NCBI RefSeq assembly: GCF_004151455.1 | Contig: NZ_PRLK01000002.1 | Span: forward strand, 1 to 64,000 | DNA from: Candidatus Nanogingivalis gingivitcus | GTDB taxonomy: Bacteria > Patescibacteriota > Saccharimonadia > Saccharimonadales > Saccharimonadaceae | DNA length: 64,000 bases | Direction: 5' to 3' | Shown here: piece after piece, positions 25,696 to 36,168 of the stretch | Layout of the letters: each line of letters starts with the position of its first letter | How positions within the stretch are numbered: the stretch's first letter is position 1 | Made by a program: the position numbers and the translations under genes | The notes under the pieces: generated by a model | The model's input: the letters and a program-made list of their open reading frames with translations, nothing else | What the model was told of the DNA's origin: nothing | The model's database searches: none

Positions 25696-26079
25696 ATGGC
25701 TAATGTAGAAAAAGAACTAAAAAATATTATGAATAGCGAAATCATTGCAAAAGCAAAGAAAAAAGCTACTCGTATGGAATGTAACACTGCTGTAGTAGGG
25801 GCAAGACAGATTGAAAAAATGGATCTAAGTGAAGCACGCGAATTAGTAGATAATGCAATCTACTTACTAGCAAAAACTACACACGAAGGCAGAGATCAAT
25901 TATCATACGCTTTCCGTAAAGAAGTTTTTGAATTCATCCAAAGAATGAATCCAATTGTATCTTGTTGGAAAGGCACTGAATGGAATAATTTTTGGTATTT
26001 AGTTAAAATTTACGATAGTAGAACTCAATTACCACTATTCCAAAATGGTTTCTTCTGTGACACCCACAAAATTGCTTAA
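25696..26079 (+). CDS. Hypothetical protein (127 aa)
   Basis: A soluble, mainly helical protein beginning MANVEKELKNIMNSEIIAKAKKKATRMECN and ending in an aromatic-rich part (CWKGTEWNNFWYLVKIYD). It contains four cysteines in no metal-binding spacing that I recognise. The frame also opens at a TTG (25681), but GGAGG (25683-25687) is placed for the ATG at 25696. It has its own strong promoter, a folded leader and a terminator, so it is probably well expressed. Family unknown. Confidence 0.8.
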   Translation: MANVEKELKNIMNSEIIAKAKKKATRMECNTAVVGARQIEKMDLSEARELVDNAIYLLAKTTHEGRDQLSYAFRKEVFEFIQRMNPIVSCWKGTEWNNFWYLVKIYDSRTQLPLFQNGFFCDTHKIA

Positions 26080-26090
26080 GTTCAACTTTT

Positions 26091-26117
26091 AATCCCTGAT
26101 ATAATCAGGGATTTTTC
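26091..26117 (+). terminator. Terminator of the 25696 gene
   Basis: ATCCCTGAT (26092-26100) pairs with ATCAGGGAT (26104-26112), followed by TTTTTC. Confidence 0.85.
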
Positions 26118-26124
26118 TTTGCAT

Positions 26125-26207
26125 AAAAAAATAAACCCCATTTACTAATGGGGTTTATGCTTGTTTTAATCATGTATCCGTTTCAACTAACGCCACCGTC
26201 GAAAAAT
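26125..26207 (-). ncRNA. Candidate small RNA (minus strand)
   Basis: Downstream of the ABC operon's own terminator, the minus strand shows TTAACA-17 nt-TAAAAT (about 26246-26219) and, some 80 nt on, a 12-bp perfect terminator stem (26158-26147 with 26142-26131) followed by TTTTTT. The interior could form CCATC/GGTGG. No ORF is convincing. The stem may alternatively be a back-up terminator for the ABC genes. Confidence 0.3.
26131..26158 (-). terminator. Perfect 12-bp terminator hairpin
   Basis: ATAAACCCCATT pairs with AATGGGGTTTAT around a 4-nt loop. The T run (26130-26125) is on the minus strand. Confidence 0.75.
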
Positions 26208-26250
26208 AAGATGGTTATATATTTTAAACTATTTTAGCTTTTTTGTTAAA

Positions 26251-26281
26251 AATAATAGGTCTTCAGTTGAGACCTATTATT
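26251..26281 (-). terminator. Terminator of the ABC exporter operon
   Basis: An 11-bp stem (26281-26271 with 26261-26251) includes the stop codon and is followed on the minus strand by TTTTTAAC. Confidence 0.7.
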
Positions 26282-28076
26282 CTAAACTACTGGCAAATTG
26301 TGAATTATACAAGGCTGAATAATGGCCTTTTATTTTTAGTAGTTCATCATGAGTACCTTGTTCGATAATATTACCTTTATCCATCACTAATATTAAATCA
26401 GCATTACGGATAGTGGATAGCCTATGAGCGATAACAAAGCTAGTTCTTCCGTGAGCTAAGTTATCCATAGCAGACTGAATAGCAGCTTCTGTGCGTGTAT
26501 CTACAGAACTAGTTGCTTCATCAAGAATCAACATAGGAGAATCGGCTAGAATAGCTCTTGCTATAGTTAGTAGCTGTTTTTCACCTGAAGATATATTATC
26601 TACATCTTGAGATATGATTGTATTGTATCCTTCTGGGAGAGTTCTTATGAAGTGGTCGGCATGGGCAGCTTTAGCCGCTACAACAACTTCTTCGTGCGTT
26701 GCGTCTGGTTTTCCATATTTTAAGTTCTCTTCAATAGTACCATTAAATAGCCAGGTATCTTGTAGAACCATTCCAAATAATGAGCGAATATCTCTTCTAG
26801 ATACTTTTGAGGTATCTACGCCATCTATCTTTATTTTTCCACTATCAATATCATAAAAACGCATTAGTAGGTTTACTATTGTAGTTTTACCAGCACCTGT
26901 TGGACCAACAATAGCAACATTAGAATTTGGCTGAATAGTAGCTGAAAAGTTGGTAATTACTGGTTTGTTAGGAGAGTAAGAGAAGTTTACTTTGCTAAAT
27001 TCTACATGGCCTTTAATATTTTTAGGCATTTTTTCAGCGTTTTCCTCTTCTTTTTCTTCTTCGGCGTCCAAAAAGTTAAATACTCGTTCGCTAGCAGCTA
27101 GGGTAGTTTGTATTACAGTCATTGAATTAGCTATTTGGGCTAATGGCTGCGTAAATGAACCCATATACTGGATAAATGCTGAAACATCACCAACACTCAT
27201 TTGTCCATTAATAGCTTTAAGCCCACCTATTAAGGCTATTACTAAACGAGAAATATTACGAATTAGACCCATTAGTGGATAAATTAAACCACCAAAGAAT
27301 TGTGATTTCCATGAATTAGAGAACATCTCATTATTAATAGCTTTAAATTTATTAACAGAATCTTCTTCACCATTATAAGACTTAATGATTTCATGATTGC
27401 TTAACATTTCTTCAGTAAAGGCGTTAATTTTTCCAGTGGTGCCTTGAAGGCTTAGGAAATATATTTGCGTAAATTTAGTAACTATAGCTATTAAACCAAC
27501 AGCCACTATGGCAGTAACCCCGGCAATTAAACTCATTTCTAAATTAATCTTCACCATCATTACGGCAACGCCAATGATAACAGTAACTGAAAATAGAATT
27601 TGATTCACACTTTCTACAAGATTATCACTAATAGTTTCAATATCATTAGTAATAATAGAAACGGTATCACCAGTCTTATTTTTATCTAAAAATGACAGAG
27701 GCAAGCGAGAGATTTTACTAGAAGTTTGCTCACGCATTTTAAATACAATATCTTGAACCATATTAGCCATTAACCAGTTTTGTAAATAACCAAATAGACC
27801 AGAAGCGATACATATAGCTAAGAGCATTATTGCTAAGCTTGTTATTTTTGCGAAATCTGGAATAAATTTAATTCCGTTTTGGGTTATTTCAAAATTAGCT
27901 GAAATAGCGTTAATTATATCACCAATTAGCTGTGGGCTAACAATAGTAGAAAAAGCTGATATTATAACTGCAAGAACAAAAAAGAATAAAGATACTTTGT
28001 ACTGTTTGAAGTAAGATAGTAGTCGTAATAAAGATTTTACTATATTTTTAGGCTTCATATTTTTATTATCTCGCAT
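26277..28076 (-). CDS. ABC exporter half-transporter, catalytic-site subunit
   Basis: 599 aa: six-helix ABC membrane domain (about 20-330), then a nucleotide-binding domain with Walker A GPTGAGKTT, Q-loop VLQDTWLF, signature SSGEKQ (from LSGGQ), Walker B plus catalytic Glu LILDEATSSVD and switch His IAHRLSTI. The complete ATPase residues contrast with the partner at 28082, as in heterodimeric multidrug or lipid exporters (BmrCD, TM287/288). The two genes are 5 nt apart. Cargo unknown. A Glu-rich patch (DAEEEKEEENAEK) lies between the two domains. Confidence 0.93.
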   Translation of the reverse strand: MRDNKNMKPKNIVKSLLRLLSYFKQYKVSLFFFVLAVIISAFSTIVSPQLIGDIINAISANFEITQNGIKFIPDFAKITSLAIMLLAICIASGLFGYLQNWLMANMVQDIVFKMREQTSSKISRLPLSFLDKNKTGDTVSIITNDIETISDNLVESVNQILFSVTVIIGVAVMMVKINLEMSLIAGVTAIVAVGLIAIVTKFTQIYFLSLQGTTGKINAFTEEMLSNHEIIKSYNGEEDSVNKFKAINNEMFSNSWKSQFFGGLIYPLMGLIRNISRLVIALIGGLKAINGQMSVGDVSAFIQYMGSFTQPLAQIANSMTVIQTTLAASERVFNFLDAEEEKEEENAEKMPKNIKGHVEFSKVNFSYSPNKPVITNFSATIQPNSNVAIVGPTGAGKTTIVNLLMRFYDIDSGKIKIDGVDTSKVSRRDIRSLFGMVLQDTWLFNGTIEENLKYGKPDATHEEVVVAAKAAHADHFIRTLPEGYNTIISQDVDNISSGEKQLLTIARAILADSPMLILDEATSSVDTRTEAAIQSAMDNLAHGRTSFVIAHRLSTIRNADLILVMDKGNIIEQGTHDELLKIKGHYSALYNSQFASSLE

Positions 28077-28081
28077 AAATA

Positions 28082-29824
28082 TTACTCCTTTCCTTTCTGT
28101 GAAGTTGTAAGCTCTTCTACACTTAACTGGCTAGACGCTATTTGCTTATAAACTTCATTTTCTTTTAAGAGCTCTTCATGTTTACCAATACCTACTATTC
28201 GTCCACTATCTAATACTACTATTTTATCGGCGTCCATAATAGTAGCTATTCTTTGGGCAACTATAAACTTAGTGCGTTTTTTAGTTTTAAGAGCTAACTG
28301 AGCACGTAATTTGGCGTCTGTTTGATAGTCTAAAGCAGAAAAGCTATCATCAAAAATCATAATAGGAGAATTTTTAGCTATAGCCCTAGATATAGACAAA
28401 CGCTGTTTTTGACCACCTGAAAAATTCTTGCCTCCTTGCTCAACAGGGGATGAGATATCTTCTGGTAATTTTTGTACAAATTCCCAACCTTGAGCAATTT
28501 TTAAAGCTTCAATTATTTGCTCATCAGTTAGATCTGACCCATAGCTAATATTAGATCTAATATCTCCTGCAAACAGCATTGCCTTTTGTGGAGCATAACC
28601 AATTAGCTTTCTTAATTCTTTTTGAGAGAGTTCTTTAATATCTACTCCACCAATTAAAATTTTACCTTTAGAAATATCATAAAAACGGGGGATTAATTTA
28701 GCAATAGTAGATTTACCTGAACCAGTACCACCAATAACAGCAATAGTTTCTCCTTGCTTAACTTTAAAAGAAATGTCTTCTAAAACATAGTCTTCACCAC
28801 CTTGATATTTAAAGCTAACATCTTTAAATTCAATTGAGAATTCAGTAGGTAATTTACGTGTCTTTTTTCTATCTTTTACTGATATATCCGTATTTAATAC
28901 CTCTTTCATTCTGTTAATAGAAACAAACATTCTTGGCAAAAATACAAATAACATAGAAAGCATAGTAAAAGCAAAAGTTATTTGGCTAATATACTGTATT
29001 AGGGAAAAGATATCACCAACTAGTATAGAATCATCTTTAACTAAGTAAGAACCGATCCAAGCAATAGCTACAAGTGATAAGCCAGAAACTAGAGTTAGCC
29101 ATGGTGATATAACACCAAAAATACGCTCAAGGAATATATTTAATTTTAAGTTTTCTTTATTTATTTTAGAAAATTTATCTTGCTCGATTTTATCTTTTTG
29201 ATAAGCTCTAATAACCCTTGTGCCAGTAATTATTTGACGTGACTGTAAATTCATTTTGTCTACTAATTTCCTGGAAACTTCAATTTTAGGCATAGCAAAA
29301 ATAGATATAAATATAGTCATAGCTATAATTGCAAAGATTGTTCCACCAACAACCCAGCTCATCTGTCCAGAAATTGACCAAACATTTATAATAGCACCAA
29401 TACCAACAAAAGGTGCATACACACCCATTCGCATAGCCATTGTAAAAGTTTGTTGAAATTGGCGAGCATCATTAGTTATTCTTGCCATTAAGCTAGCTAC
29501 TGAGAATTTTCCAAATTCATTCATTGAAAAATCTTCTATTTTAGTGAAAATATCTCTTCGAATATCACGAGCAATTGCTCCAGCAGAACGAGATGCAAAA
29601 AAGATAGAAGTAAGCATGATTGCGCCACTAAATAATGAAAGGCCAATCATCTCAAAACCAGTAGCATAAATTACTGCTAAATCTTTTTTAGCAACACCTT
29701 CACTAATAAGCTTACCTGTATATTTAGGTAATTCCATATCTATTTTAGCTGAAAGTATAATAAAAACTAACATTAAAAATACCGATACCCAATATTTTTT
29801 AGCGTAATGAAAAATAAATTTCAA
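28082..29824 (-). CDS. ABC exporter half-transporter, degenerate-site subunit
   Basis: 580 aa with a membrane domain then NBD: Walker A GGTGSGKS, signature FSGGQKQR, Walker B MIFDDSFSALD and switch region FIVAQRIATI. The catalytic Glu is Asp and the switch His is Gln, so this subunit's own Walker site should be ATPase-poor, a hallmark of asymmetric heterodimeric exporters. The start is TTG at 29824, preceded by AAAGGA. First gene of the two-gene operon. Confidence 0.93.
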   Translation of the reverse strand: MKFIFHYAKKYWVSVFLMLVFIILSAKIDMELPKYTGKLISEGVAKKDLAVIYATGFEMIGLSLFSGAIMLTSIFFASRSAGAIARDIRRDIFTKIEDFSMNEFGKFSVASLMARITNDARQFQQTFTMAMRMGVYAPFVGIGAIINVWSISGQMSWVVGGTIFAIIAMTIFISIFAMPKIEVSRKLVDKMNLQSRQIITGTRVIRAYQKDKIEQDKFSKINKENLKLNIFLERIFGVISPWLTLVSGLSLVAIAWIGSYLVKDDSILVGDIFSLIQYISQITFAFTMLSMLFVFLPRMFVSINRMKEVLNTDISVKDRKKTRKLPTEFSIEFKDVSFKYQGGEDYVLEDISFKVKQGETIAVIGGTGSGKSTIAKLIPRFYDISKGKILIGGVDIKELSQKELRKLIGYAPQKAMLFAGDIRSNISYGSDLTDEQIIEALKIAQGWEFVQKLPEDISSPVEQGGKNFSGGQKQRLSISRAIAKNSPIMIFDDSFSALDYQTDAKLRAQLALKTKKRTKFIVAQRIATIMDADKIVVLDSGRIVGIGKHEELLKENEVYKQIASSQLSVEELTTSQKGKE

Positions 29825-29909
29825 AATTATCCTTTCTGTTAATTAATTATTTTTGTATAAAGTTTTAAAAACGTCTTACCATTCTAACATAAAAGTTATT
29901 ATATACAAT

Positions 29910-29940
29910 AAAAAAGAACTTCAAATAGAAGTTCTAAAAA
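29910..29940 (-). terminator. Terminator of the 58-aa ORF
   Basis: AGAACTTC/GAAGTTCT (29935-29928 with 29922-29915), 5-nt loop, then TTTTT on the minus strand. A and T tracts on both sides make it usable in both directions. Confidence 0.8.
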
Positions 29941-29945
29941 AAGGT

Positions 29946-30122
29946 TTACCAAAAACTACGTGAAGGCGATTTTCTATCTTCTTCTAATGCTTTTCGGCAA
30001 TCTCTTGCAAATTGACCACAGCCATTAGCTGCGTAACGTAATTTTTCACGGTCATAATCTGTTGCATTGCCGTTTTTAGCACGTTCAATAGCTTCTTTAT
30101 ATTGTTCTTGATTCCATGTCAT
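29946..30122 (-). CDS. Small hypothetical protein (58 aa)
   Basis: MTWNQEQYKEAIERAKNG, continuing to a Trp terminus: charged, mostly helical, with two Cys (NGCGQFARDCRKAL) and no membrane segment. TAGGAGGTT lies 9 nt before the ATG, and a good promoter and terminator bracket it, so it is very likely expressed. It lies upstream of the ABC operon on the same strand, but its own terminator separates them. Family unknown. Confidence 0.7.
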   Translation of the reverse strand: MTWNQEQYKEAIERAKNGNATDYDREKLRYAANGCGQFARDCRKALEEDRKSPSRSFW

Positions 30123-30176
30123 AATTAGGAACCTCCTAAAATAATGTACTCTAAGATATATACTTAGGTAGTGATT

Positions 30177-30205
30177 ACAGTAACATATTATTCTATTTAT
30201 GTCAA
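30177..30205 (-). promoter_or_regulatory. Promoter of the 58-aa ORF
   Basis: Minus strand TTGACA (30205-30200, exact), 17 nt, TACTGT (30182-30177). The ~50-nt leader folds CTAAG/CTTAG before the ribosome site. Confidence 0.7.
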
Positions 30206-30394
30206 TAGCACTGTTTTAGCTTAGTTACTACTTTTAGGCCATTAACAATATGTACAAAAAATGTTTATATAATAAATAGATTAATTAGATTTAAATAGAC
30301 TAGAAACTTACAAAGAAGGCGATCTTCAAAGATTGCTTATTATTATGACTGCAGTTAGCTTTTATGATTTATATTTGGTAAACTATTACTAATT
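30206..30394 (+). other. Intergenic region before the helicase gene
   Basis: No ORF is supported. A TATAAT near 30270 and a hairpin (GCGATCTT/AAGATTGC around 30320-30337, then TTATTATT) could mark a short RNA, but the -35 is poor. The final 35 nt hold the helicase promoter (TATTAC 5 nt before ATG). Confidence 0.3.
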
Positions 30395-33300
30395 ATGGAT
30401 AGGCAGGAATTAGTAAAAAATTTTCAACAAACTTATAATATGTTAAATACCGAGCAAAAAAAAGCGGTAGATAATATTGAAGGCCCAGTGCTAGTAATTG
30501 CTGGACCAGGAACAGGAAAAACACAGCTTCTTTCTGCGCGTATTGCTAATATTTTAGCTAAAACAGATATTTCTGCTGAAAATATATTAGCAATGACTTT
30601 CACTGAAGCTGGTGCTAGAAATATGCGAGAGCGTCTAAAAAGTTTCATAGGAAAAGAAGCTTATAAAATAGGAATTTTTACTTACCATGCCTTTGCGAAT
30701 GATTTAATATCCCAATACCCAGAATACTTTCTAGAACGAAACCTAGAAAATCTTGCTGATGATCTAACTTTATATGAAATACTCTCTAGCATAAAACAAG
30801 AACTTCCTTATAACTCACTAATAAAATATACCGAACCAATGGCACTATTATCAGTAATTAATGATTTTAAGCGAGCTAATTTATCTGCTGAAGATGTTAA
30901 AATTATAGCTAAACAAAATATTGCTTTAGACGATATTCTATTAGAAAAAATACAATCAGCATCTGACAATGGCGAATTAGATTTGACTGTTATGAAAGGA
31001 CGCCAAAAAATTGACGTAGCCTTAAATACTTACAAACAACTAGCAATAATTATAAATGAGGTAGTAAGAAATAATAGTCACTTAGATAAGGCCTTTACTC
31101 CTAATTTAGATATTACACTTAAAGAACTTCTTAAGGCCTTACAACTAGCTGAAGAAAATAAAAAAGCTACATTTTTAACTGACTGGCGAAATAATTATTT
31201 TAATCAAGTTTCAAGTAACGGCGTACCTCAATCAAAAGATATAATTAATAATAAAAAACTTCTAGAAATAGCTACAGTTTATGAATCTTTTACGAGAATA
31301 ATGGATGAACGGAGCCTGTTTACTTACGACGATATGATTCTAGAGGTAATTAACGCTCTTAAGAAACATAATGACTTCAAGTTAACAATTCAAGAAAAGT
31401 ATAACTATATATTATTAGATGAATATCAAGACACAAATAAATCACAAGCAGAATTGATAAATTTATTAACTGATAATCCTATTTTTGAGGGTAGACCTAA
31501 TGTGTTAGCAGTAGGCGATGACGACCAAGCCATTATGGCATTTCAAGGGGCTGAAAGCTCCAATATGTTAGATTTCTATAATAGATACAATAATACATTA
31601 GTTATAAATTTAACTAAAAATTACCGTTCGGCTTCAGCTGTACTAGAAACTGCTAAAGAGATAGCTGGGCAAATTGAAGATAGGTTAACTAATGCATTAC
31701 CAATAAATATAGAAAAAGATATTATTGCTTCTAACGAAAATATTAAAGATAAAGCAAATATTCAAAGAATTAATTTTAAATCGCAGATAGCAGAATATTC
31801 TTTTATTGCACAAGAAATAAAAAAACTTCTGAACGAGGGGGTTGATGCTAATGAAATTGCAGTATTATCACCAAAACATAAACTATTGCAAGCTTTATCA
31901 CCGTTCTTAAAAGAGCAAGATATTCCTATTTTTTATGAAAAAAGAGAGAATATTTTAGAAGATCCAACAGTTTCAAAAATAATAAAAATAAGTAATTTAC
32001 TGCTAGCAATTAAGAATAAGGACGACGATTTAATGAATAAGCTTTTTCCTGAAGTGCTAAGTTTTTATTTTTGGAATCTTAAGTCTGAAAATATTTGGAG
32101 AATGAGTTGGGCGGCTTATGAGCAAGAAAACTATTGGCTAGAAACAATGCTAGAAGTAGAAGACGAACAGCTGAAAGAAGTTGCAAATTTCTTAATTAGT
32201 TTAGCTACAAAAATAGATGATATGCCATTAGAAAAAGTAATTGATCTTATCATGGGAACACCCAACCTTAACATAAAAGACAATGACTTTAAAAGCCCCT
32301 TATATAGCTACCTGAAAAAAGAAAGTCGAGAAGAAGAGCTATACGATACTATAATAAACCTAACTCAGCTTAGAGATATTTTAAGAGATAGGCAAAATAA
32401 AAATACTGGCTTTTTACGGTTAAATGACTTTGTTAATATGGTAAATAGCTATAATAATGCAGGACTATTAATAAATAGCACTAACCCTCATAAAACAGCA
32501 GAAAATTCTGTACAACTAATAAGCGTTCACTCTGCTAAAGGGCTAGAATTTAAATATACTTTTCTAATATCTGTTAATAAAAGTAGCTGGAATTCTTCTC
32601 CTACTAATCAAGGCAGGATTCAAATGCCTAAAAATCTACAGCATATTAAAGCTGATAGTAGTGATGAAAATACTAGAAAAAGACTTTTCTTTGTGGCTTT
32701 AACTCGCGCTAAAACACACCTTTACCTAACTAACTATATTGGTAATTTTAAAGGCAACAAAACAAACTCTTTAGAATTTTTAAATGAAGCCGAAGATAAA
32801 GATACAGGGGAATTGAAAGCTTACAACATTCCAAAGAAATTTAGAGTTGTTCAAAATAAAGAAGATATCCCAGTATCCATAGAAGAAATTAAAACAAATT
32901 GGCATGGCTTTTATTTGCCTAAAAATGAAGAAAAAATTAGAGAGCTTCTACGTTCTAAACTTAATAACTATAAAATTAGTCCTACTCACGTAAATAACTA
33001 TATAAATATAACTGGAGATGTTGAAAGTGGTAAAGGTCCTCAAGGATTTTACGAAACTACTATTTTACGCTTCCCTACCAGTTATAGTGCTAGTGCATTC
33101 CTAGGTAGCTTTGTTCATGAAATAATGGATAGAATACAAAAGAATATAAATAACAGCTTACCAATTAATAAAGAACTATTCTTAATAGACATAGAAAAAG
33201 AAATTAAGCAAAAAACAAACTTTAGTCTTGAAGAGACAAAAGAACTAATCGTAAGGGCAAAAAATATAATATCTCATGTATTAAATGAAAGAATGGATAT

Positions 33301-33850
33301 TTTCCAAATTGGGAACAAAAGTGAACAAAATTTTGCCTGGAGTGGAGTAACTATAGGTAATGCTCAACTAACTGGAAAAATTGACTTAATAAAAATAAAT
33401 AAAGAGCAAAAAACAATAACTGTAGTAGATTTTAAAACTGGAAAAATACCTTTCTCTAAAGGTAAGTTTGATAGTAATACTATAAAAGTACATACATATG
33501 AACAGCAGTTATATTTTTATAAAATATTAATTGAAAATACTCCTGAATTTAAGGGCTATTCAGTTACTAATGGTATATTAGAATTTATAGAAAAAGATCT
33601 TTTGATGAACCATGGCTATACCTATGAAATAACTTTTGATGAAAACAAATTAGAATATATGAAGCTTTTAATTCAAGCTGTTTATGATAGGGTGCAAAAT
33701 TTTGTTTTTGACAGCCCTGAAGTTACGAATGGATCATTAAGTGATGTGCGTAATTTTGAAAATGAACTAATTAAAGAATTTGCTATAAAGAATAACTTAA
33801 AGGAAATATATATTAATAATAGTACAAAAATAGTAAAAGAAATTTTATAG
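30395..33850 (+). CDS. UvrD/PcrA-type helicase fused to a RecB-like nuclease
   Basis: A 1151-aa superfamily 1A helicase followed by a PD-(D/E)XK nuclease, an AddA-like or RecB-like layout. Helicase motifs: [10 protein letters not shown] (I), [16 protein letters not shown] (Ia), LLDEYQDTN (II), [14 protein letters not shown] (III), NLTKNYRS (IV), [10 protein letters not shown] (V), [13 protein letters not shown] (VI). The nuclease (about 905-1090) shows [29 protein letters not shown] and YEQQLYFY. Probably processes DNA ends in recombination repair or replication restart. No addB-like partner is in the window. uvrB follows by 4 nt, forming a repair operon. Confidence 0.92.
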   Translation: MDRQELVKNFQQTYNMLNTEQKKAVDNIEGPVLVIAGPGTGKTQLLSARIANILAKTDISAENILAMTFTEAGARNMRERLKSFIGKEAYKIGIFTYHAFANDLISQYPEYFLERNLENLADDLTLYEILSSIKQELPYNSLIKYTEPMALLSVINDFKRANLSAEDVKIIAKQNIALDDILLEKIQSASDNGELDLTVMKGRQKIDVALNTYKQLAIIINEVVRNNSHLDKAFTPNLDITLKELLKALQLAEENKKATFLTDWRNNYFNQVSSNGVPQSKDIINNKKLLEIATVYESFTRIMDERSLFTYDDMILEVINALKKHNDFKLTIQEKYNYILLDEYQDTNKSQAELINLLTDNPIFEGRPNVLAVGDDDQAIMAFQGAESSNMLDFYNRYNNTLVINLTKNYRSASAVLETAKEIAGQIEDRLTNALPINIEKDIIASNENIKDKANIQRINFKSQIAEYSFIAQEIKKLLNEGVDANEIAVLSPKHKLLQALSPFLKEQDIPIFYEKRENILEDPTVSKIIKISNLLLAIKNKDDDLMNKLFPEVLSFYFWNLKSENIWRMSWAAYEQENYWLETMLEVEDEQLKEVANFLISLATKIDDMPLEKVIDLIMGTPNLNIKDNDFKSPLYSYLKKESREEELYDTIINLTQLRDILRDRQNKNTGFLRLNDFVNMVNSYNNAGLLINSTNPHKTAENSVQLISVHSAKGLEFKYTFLISVNKSSWNSSPTNQGRIQMPKNLQHIKADSSDENTRKRLFFVALTRAKTHLYLTNYIGNFKGNKTNSLEFLNEAEDKDTGELKAYNIPKKFRVVQNKEDIPVSIEEIKTNWHGFYLPKNEEKIRELLRSKLNNYKISPTHVNNYINITGDVESGKGPQGFYETTILRFPTSYSASAFLGSFVHEIMDRIQKNINNSLPINKELFLIDIEKEIKQKTNFSLEETKELIVRAKNIISHVLNERMDIFQIGNKSEQNFAWSGVTIGNAQLTGKIDLIKINKEQKTITVVDFKTGKIPFSKGKFDSNTIKVHTYEQQLYFYKILIENTPEFKGYSVTNGILEFIEKDLLMNHGYTYEITFDENKLEYMKLLIQAVYDRVQNFVFDSPEVTNGSLSDVRNFENELIKEFAIKNNLKEIYINNSTKIVKEIL

Positions 33851-33854
33851 TTCT

Positions 33855-35831
33855 ATGGATAATCCTTATAAATTCAAATTACATTCCAAATATAAACCAA
33901 CTGGTGATCAGCCAACTGCTATTAAGCAGCTAGTTGCTGGGCTAAATAATGGAACAAAAGAGCAAGTACTACTTGGTGTTACTGGTAGTGGTAAAACTTT
34001 CACCATGGCTAATATTATTGAAAATCAGCAAAAACCAACGCTTATTTTAGCCCATAATAAAACTTTGGCAGCTCAACTTTACAGTGAATTTAAGCAATTT
34101 TTTCCTGAAAATGAAGTCCATTATTTTGTTAGCTATTTTGATTATTACCAACCAGAGGCCTATATAGCTAGCACTGATACTTATATAGAAAAAGATTCTC
34201 GTATTAATGAAGAAATAGAAAAGCTAAGACATGCAGCTACAGAAGCCTTACTCACACGGAACGATACAATTATCGTAGCTAGCGTAAGTTGTATTTATGG
34301 TATTGGCTCGCCAGCATCATATCAAGAAATGTCTATCCATCTCAAAGTAGGAATGCGTTATAAACAAGATAAATTTTTACGCCATCTAAAAGATATTCAA
34401 TATGATAGAAATGATATAGCCTTTGATCGTGGTAATTTTAGAGTTAGAGGTGATGTAGTTGATATTTTTACAGCTGGCTCAGATTTAGCCGTACGCATTG
34501 ATTTTTTTGGAGATGTAATTGATGGTATTACCATATTAAATCCAGTAACTGGTGAAATTTTAGAAAAACCTAGTTTTTTTGATATTTTCCCTAATTCTCA
34601 TTATGCAACACCAAGGGAAGTCATAAACAAAGCTATACCTAAAATAAAGAAAGAATACGAAAAACGCTATGCTTTTTTTGATAAGCATGATAAATACGTT
34701 GAAGCACAAAGGCTAACTCAAAGAGTAAAATATGATCTTGAAATGTTAGAGGAAACTGGATTTGTTAAAGGTATAGAGAACTACACAAGATATTTAACAG
34801 AAAGAAATGAAGGTGAGCAACCAGCAACATTGCTAGATTATTTTCCTGATGATTTTTTAATGCTAATTGACGAATCACATATGACCTTACCACAAGTTAG
34901 GGCAATGTATAATGGCGATAGAGCAAGAAAACAGGTGCTAGTAGATAATGGTTTTAGACTTCCTTCTGCCCTTGATAATAGACCATTAAAATTTGAAGAA
35001 TTTTATGAACATATAAATAAAGTTATCTACGTTTCAGCTACTCCAAGTAAATTTGAGCTATCACACTCACCAGAGCCAGTACAGCAAATTATTCGACCAA
35101 CAGGACTACTTGACCCTAAAATAGAAGTTAGACCAATAGAGCACCAAGTTGATAATTTAATGGAAGAAATTCAAAATAGAATAGCTAAAAATCAGCGAAC
35201 TCTTGTTACTACATTAACTAAAAAAATGGCCGAAAGCCTAACAGATTACTTATCTGAAAATGGTATAAAAACAGCATATATTCATAGTGAAGTAGATACA
35301 TTAGAGCGAGGGGATATATTAAGAGATTTAAGATCTGGAAAATATGACGTATTAGTTGGTATTAATCTACTTAGGGAGGGCTTAGATCTACCCGAAGTTT
35401 CTTTAGTTGCTATTATTGATGCTGATAAAGAAGGGTTTTTACGTAGCGAAAGTGCCTTAGTTCAAACTATTGGGCGAGCAGCACGTCATCAAGACGGCAT
35501 GGTAATAATGTATGCGGATAATATAACAGGCTCAATGAAAAGGGCAATTTCAGAAACGAAACGAAGAAGAGAAATTCAGCAAAAATATAATAAAGATCAC
35601 AATATAACACCTAGAACAGTAAAAAGTGAAATAACCGATGGCTTAAGAGCTATTATTCCTAAAAAAGAAGAATCTAAAAAGATCAATCTTAAAAAAATAC
35701 CAAAAGATCAATGGCAAAATATTATTGTTGATTTAACAAATCAAATGCACTTAGCTAGTAGCCAACTAAGGTTTGAAGAAGCAGCCGAGCTAAGAGATCA
35801 AATTACCGAAATAAAGAAAAAGTTATTATAA
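33855..35831 (+). CDS. uvrB: UvrABC excinuclease subunit B
   Basis: Damage-verifying helicase-like subunit of nucleotide excision repair. Walker A GVTGSGKT, the beta-hairpin segment [37 protein letters not shown], and motif [11 protein letters not shown] are intact. The C-terminal UVR motif ([24 protein letters not shown]) recruits UvrC. Length 658 aa is normal. It lies 4 nt after the helicase gene. uvrA and uvrC are elsewhere. Confidence 0.97.
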   Translation: MDNPYKFKLHSKYKPTGDQPTAIKQLVAGLNNGTKEQVLLGVTGSGKTFTMANIIENQQKPTLILAHNKTLAAQLYSEFKQFFPENEVHYFVSYFDYYQPEAYIASTDTYIEKDSRINEEIEKLRHAATEALLTRNDTIIVASVSCIYGIGSPASYQEMSIHLKVGMRYKQDKFLRHLKDIQYDRNDIAFDRGNFRVRGDVVDIFTAGSDLAVRIDFFGDVIDGITILNPVTGEILEKPSFFDIFPNSHYATPREVINKAIPKIKKEYEKRYAFFDKHDKYVEAQRLTQRVKYDLEMLEETGFVKGIENYTRYLTERNEGEQPATLLDYFPDDFLMLIDESHMTLPQVRAMYNGDRARKQVLVDNGFRLPSALDNRPLKFEEFYEHINKVIYVSATPSKFELSHSPEPVQQIIRPTGLLDPKIEVRPIEHQVDNLMEEIQNRIAKNQRTLVTTLTKKMAESLTDYLSENGIKTAYIHSEVDTLERGDILRDLRSGKYDVLVGINLLREGLDLPEVSLVAIIDADKEGFLRSESALVQTIGRAARHQDGMVIMYADNITGSMKRAISETKRRREIQQKYNKDHNITPRTVKSEITDGLRAIIPKKEESKKINLKKIPKDQWQNIIVDLTNQMHLASSQLRFEEAAELRDQITEIKKKLL

Positions 35832-35840
35832 ATTAATAAA

Positions 35841-35866
35841 AAAAGACCTCGCCTGAGGTCTTTTAA
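35841..35866. terminator. uvrB terminator (bidirectional)
   Basis: A 10-bp perfect stem AAAAGACCTC/GAGGTCTTTT around GCCT; A and T runs on both sides also serve the minus-strand frame at 35870. Confidence 0.85.
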
Positions 35867-35869
35867 AAA

Positions 35870-36109
35870 TTATTTATTTTCTAACTTTTCAATACTTTTT
35901 TCTATTTTTTCAAGCCTTTTATCTAGTTTATTGATTTTATCATCTCTAACTAAATCTTGTTGCAGGTTTTTAACATCCCTAAGACCATCTTGAGTGAAAC
36001 CATCACCAACAGCAAAATAGAATAATATGCTAATAGCAACTAATAATATTAAATTTACTACAGTTAATATATTGAGAATTTTCTGCTTATTACATTTTGT
36101 TTTTTTCTT
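35870..36109 (-). CDS. Small membrane/coiled-coil frame lacking an ATG
   Basis: A 79-codon open frame whose product looks real: a basic start (KKKTKCNKQK), a hydrophobic helix (ILTVVNLILLVAISILFYFAV), then a heptad-like coiled coil ending KLDKRLEKIEKSIEKLENK, with a terminator just after. No ATG, GTG or TTG occurs before the helix; only ATT or ATA codons are available, and an in-frame TAA closes the frame upstream. An ATG a few bases away is in another frame and stops at once. Either a non-AUG start is used or a frameshift has inactivated the 5' end. Confidence 0.4.
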   Translation of the reverse strand, partial: KKKTKCNKQKILNILTVVNLILLVAISILFYFAVGDGFTQDGLRDVKNLQQDLVRDDKINKLDKRLEKIEKSIEKLENK

Positions 36110-36168
36110 TTACTAATATTTTACTTTTAACATAAACACAATAGTTTTTTAATATATGTTAGAATATA

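Noticed and set aside
30206..30394. sRNA before the helicase gene
   Set aside because: A TATAAT and weak hairpin exist, but the -35 and T run are both poor; not enough for a call.
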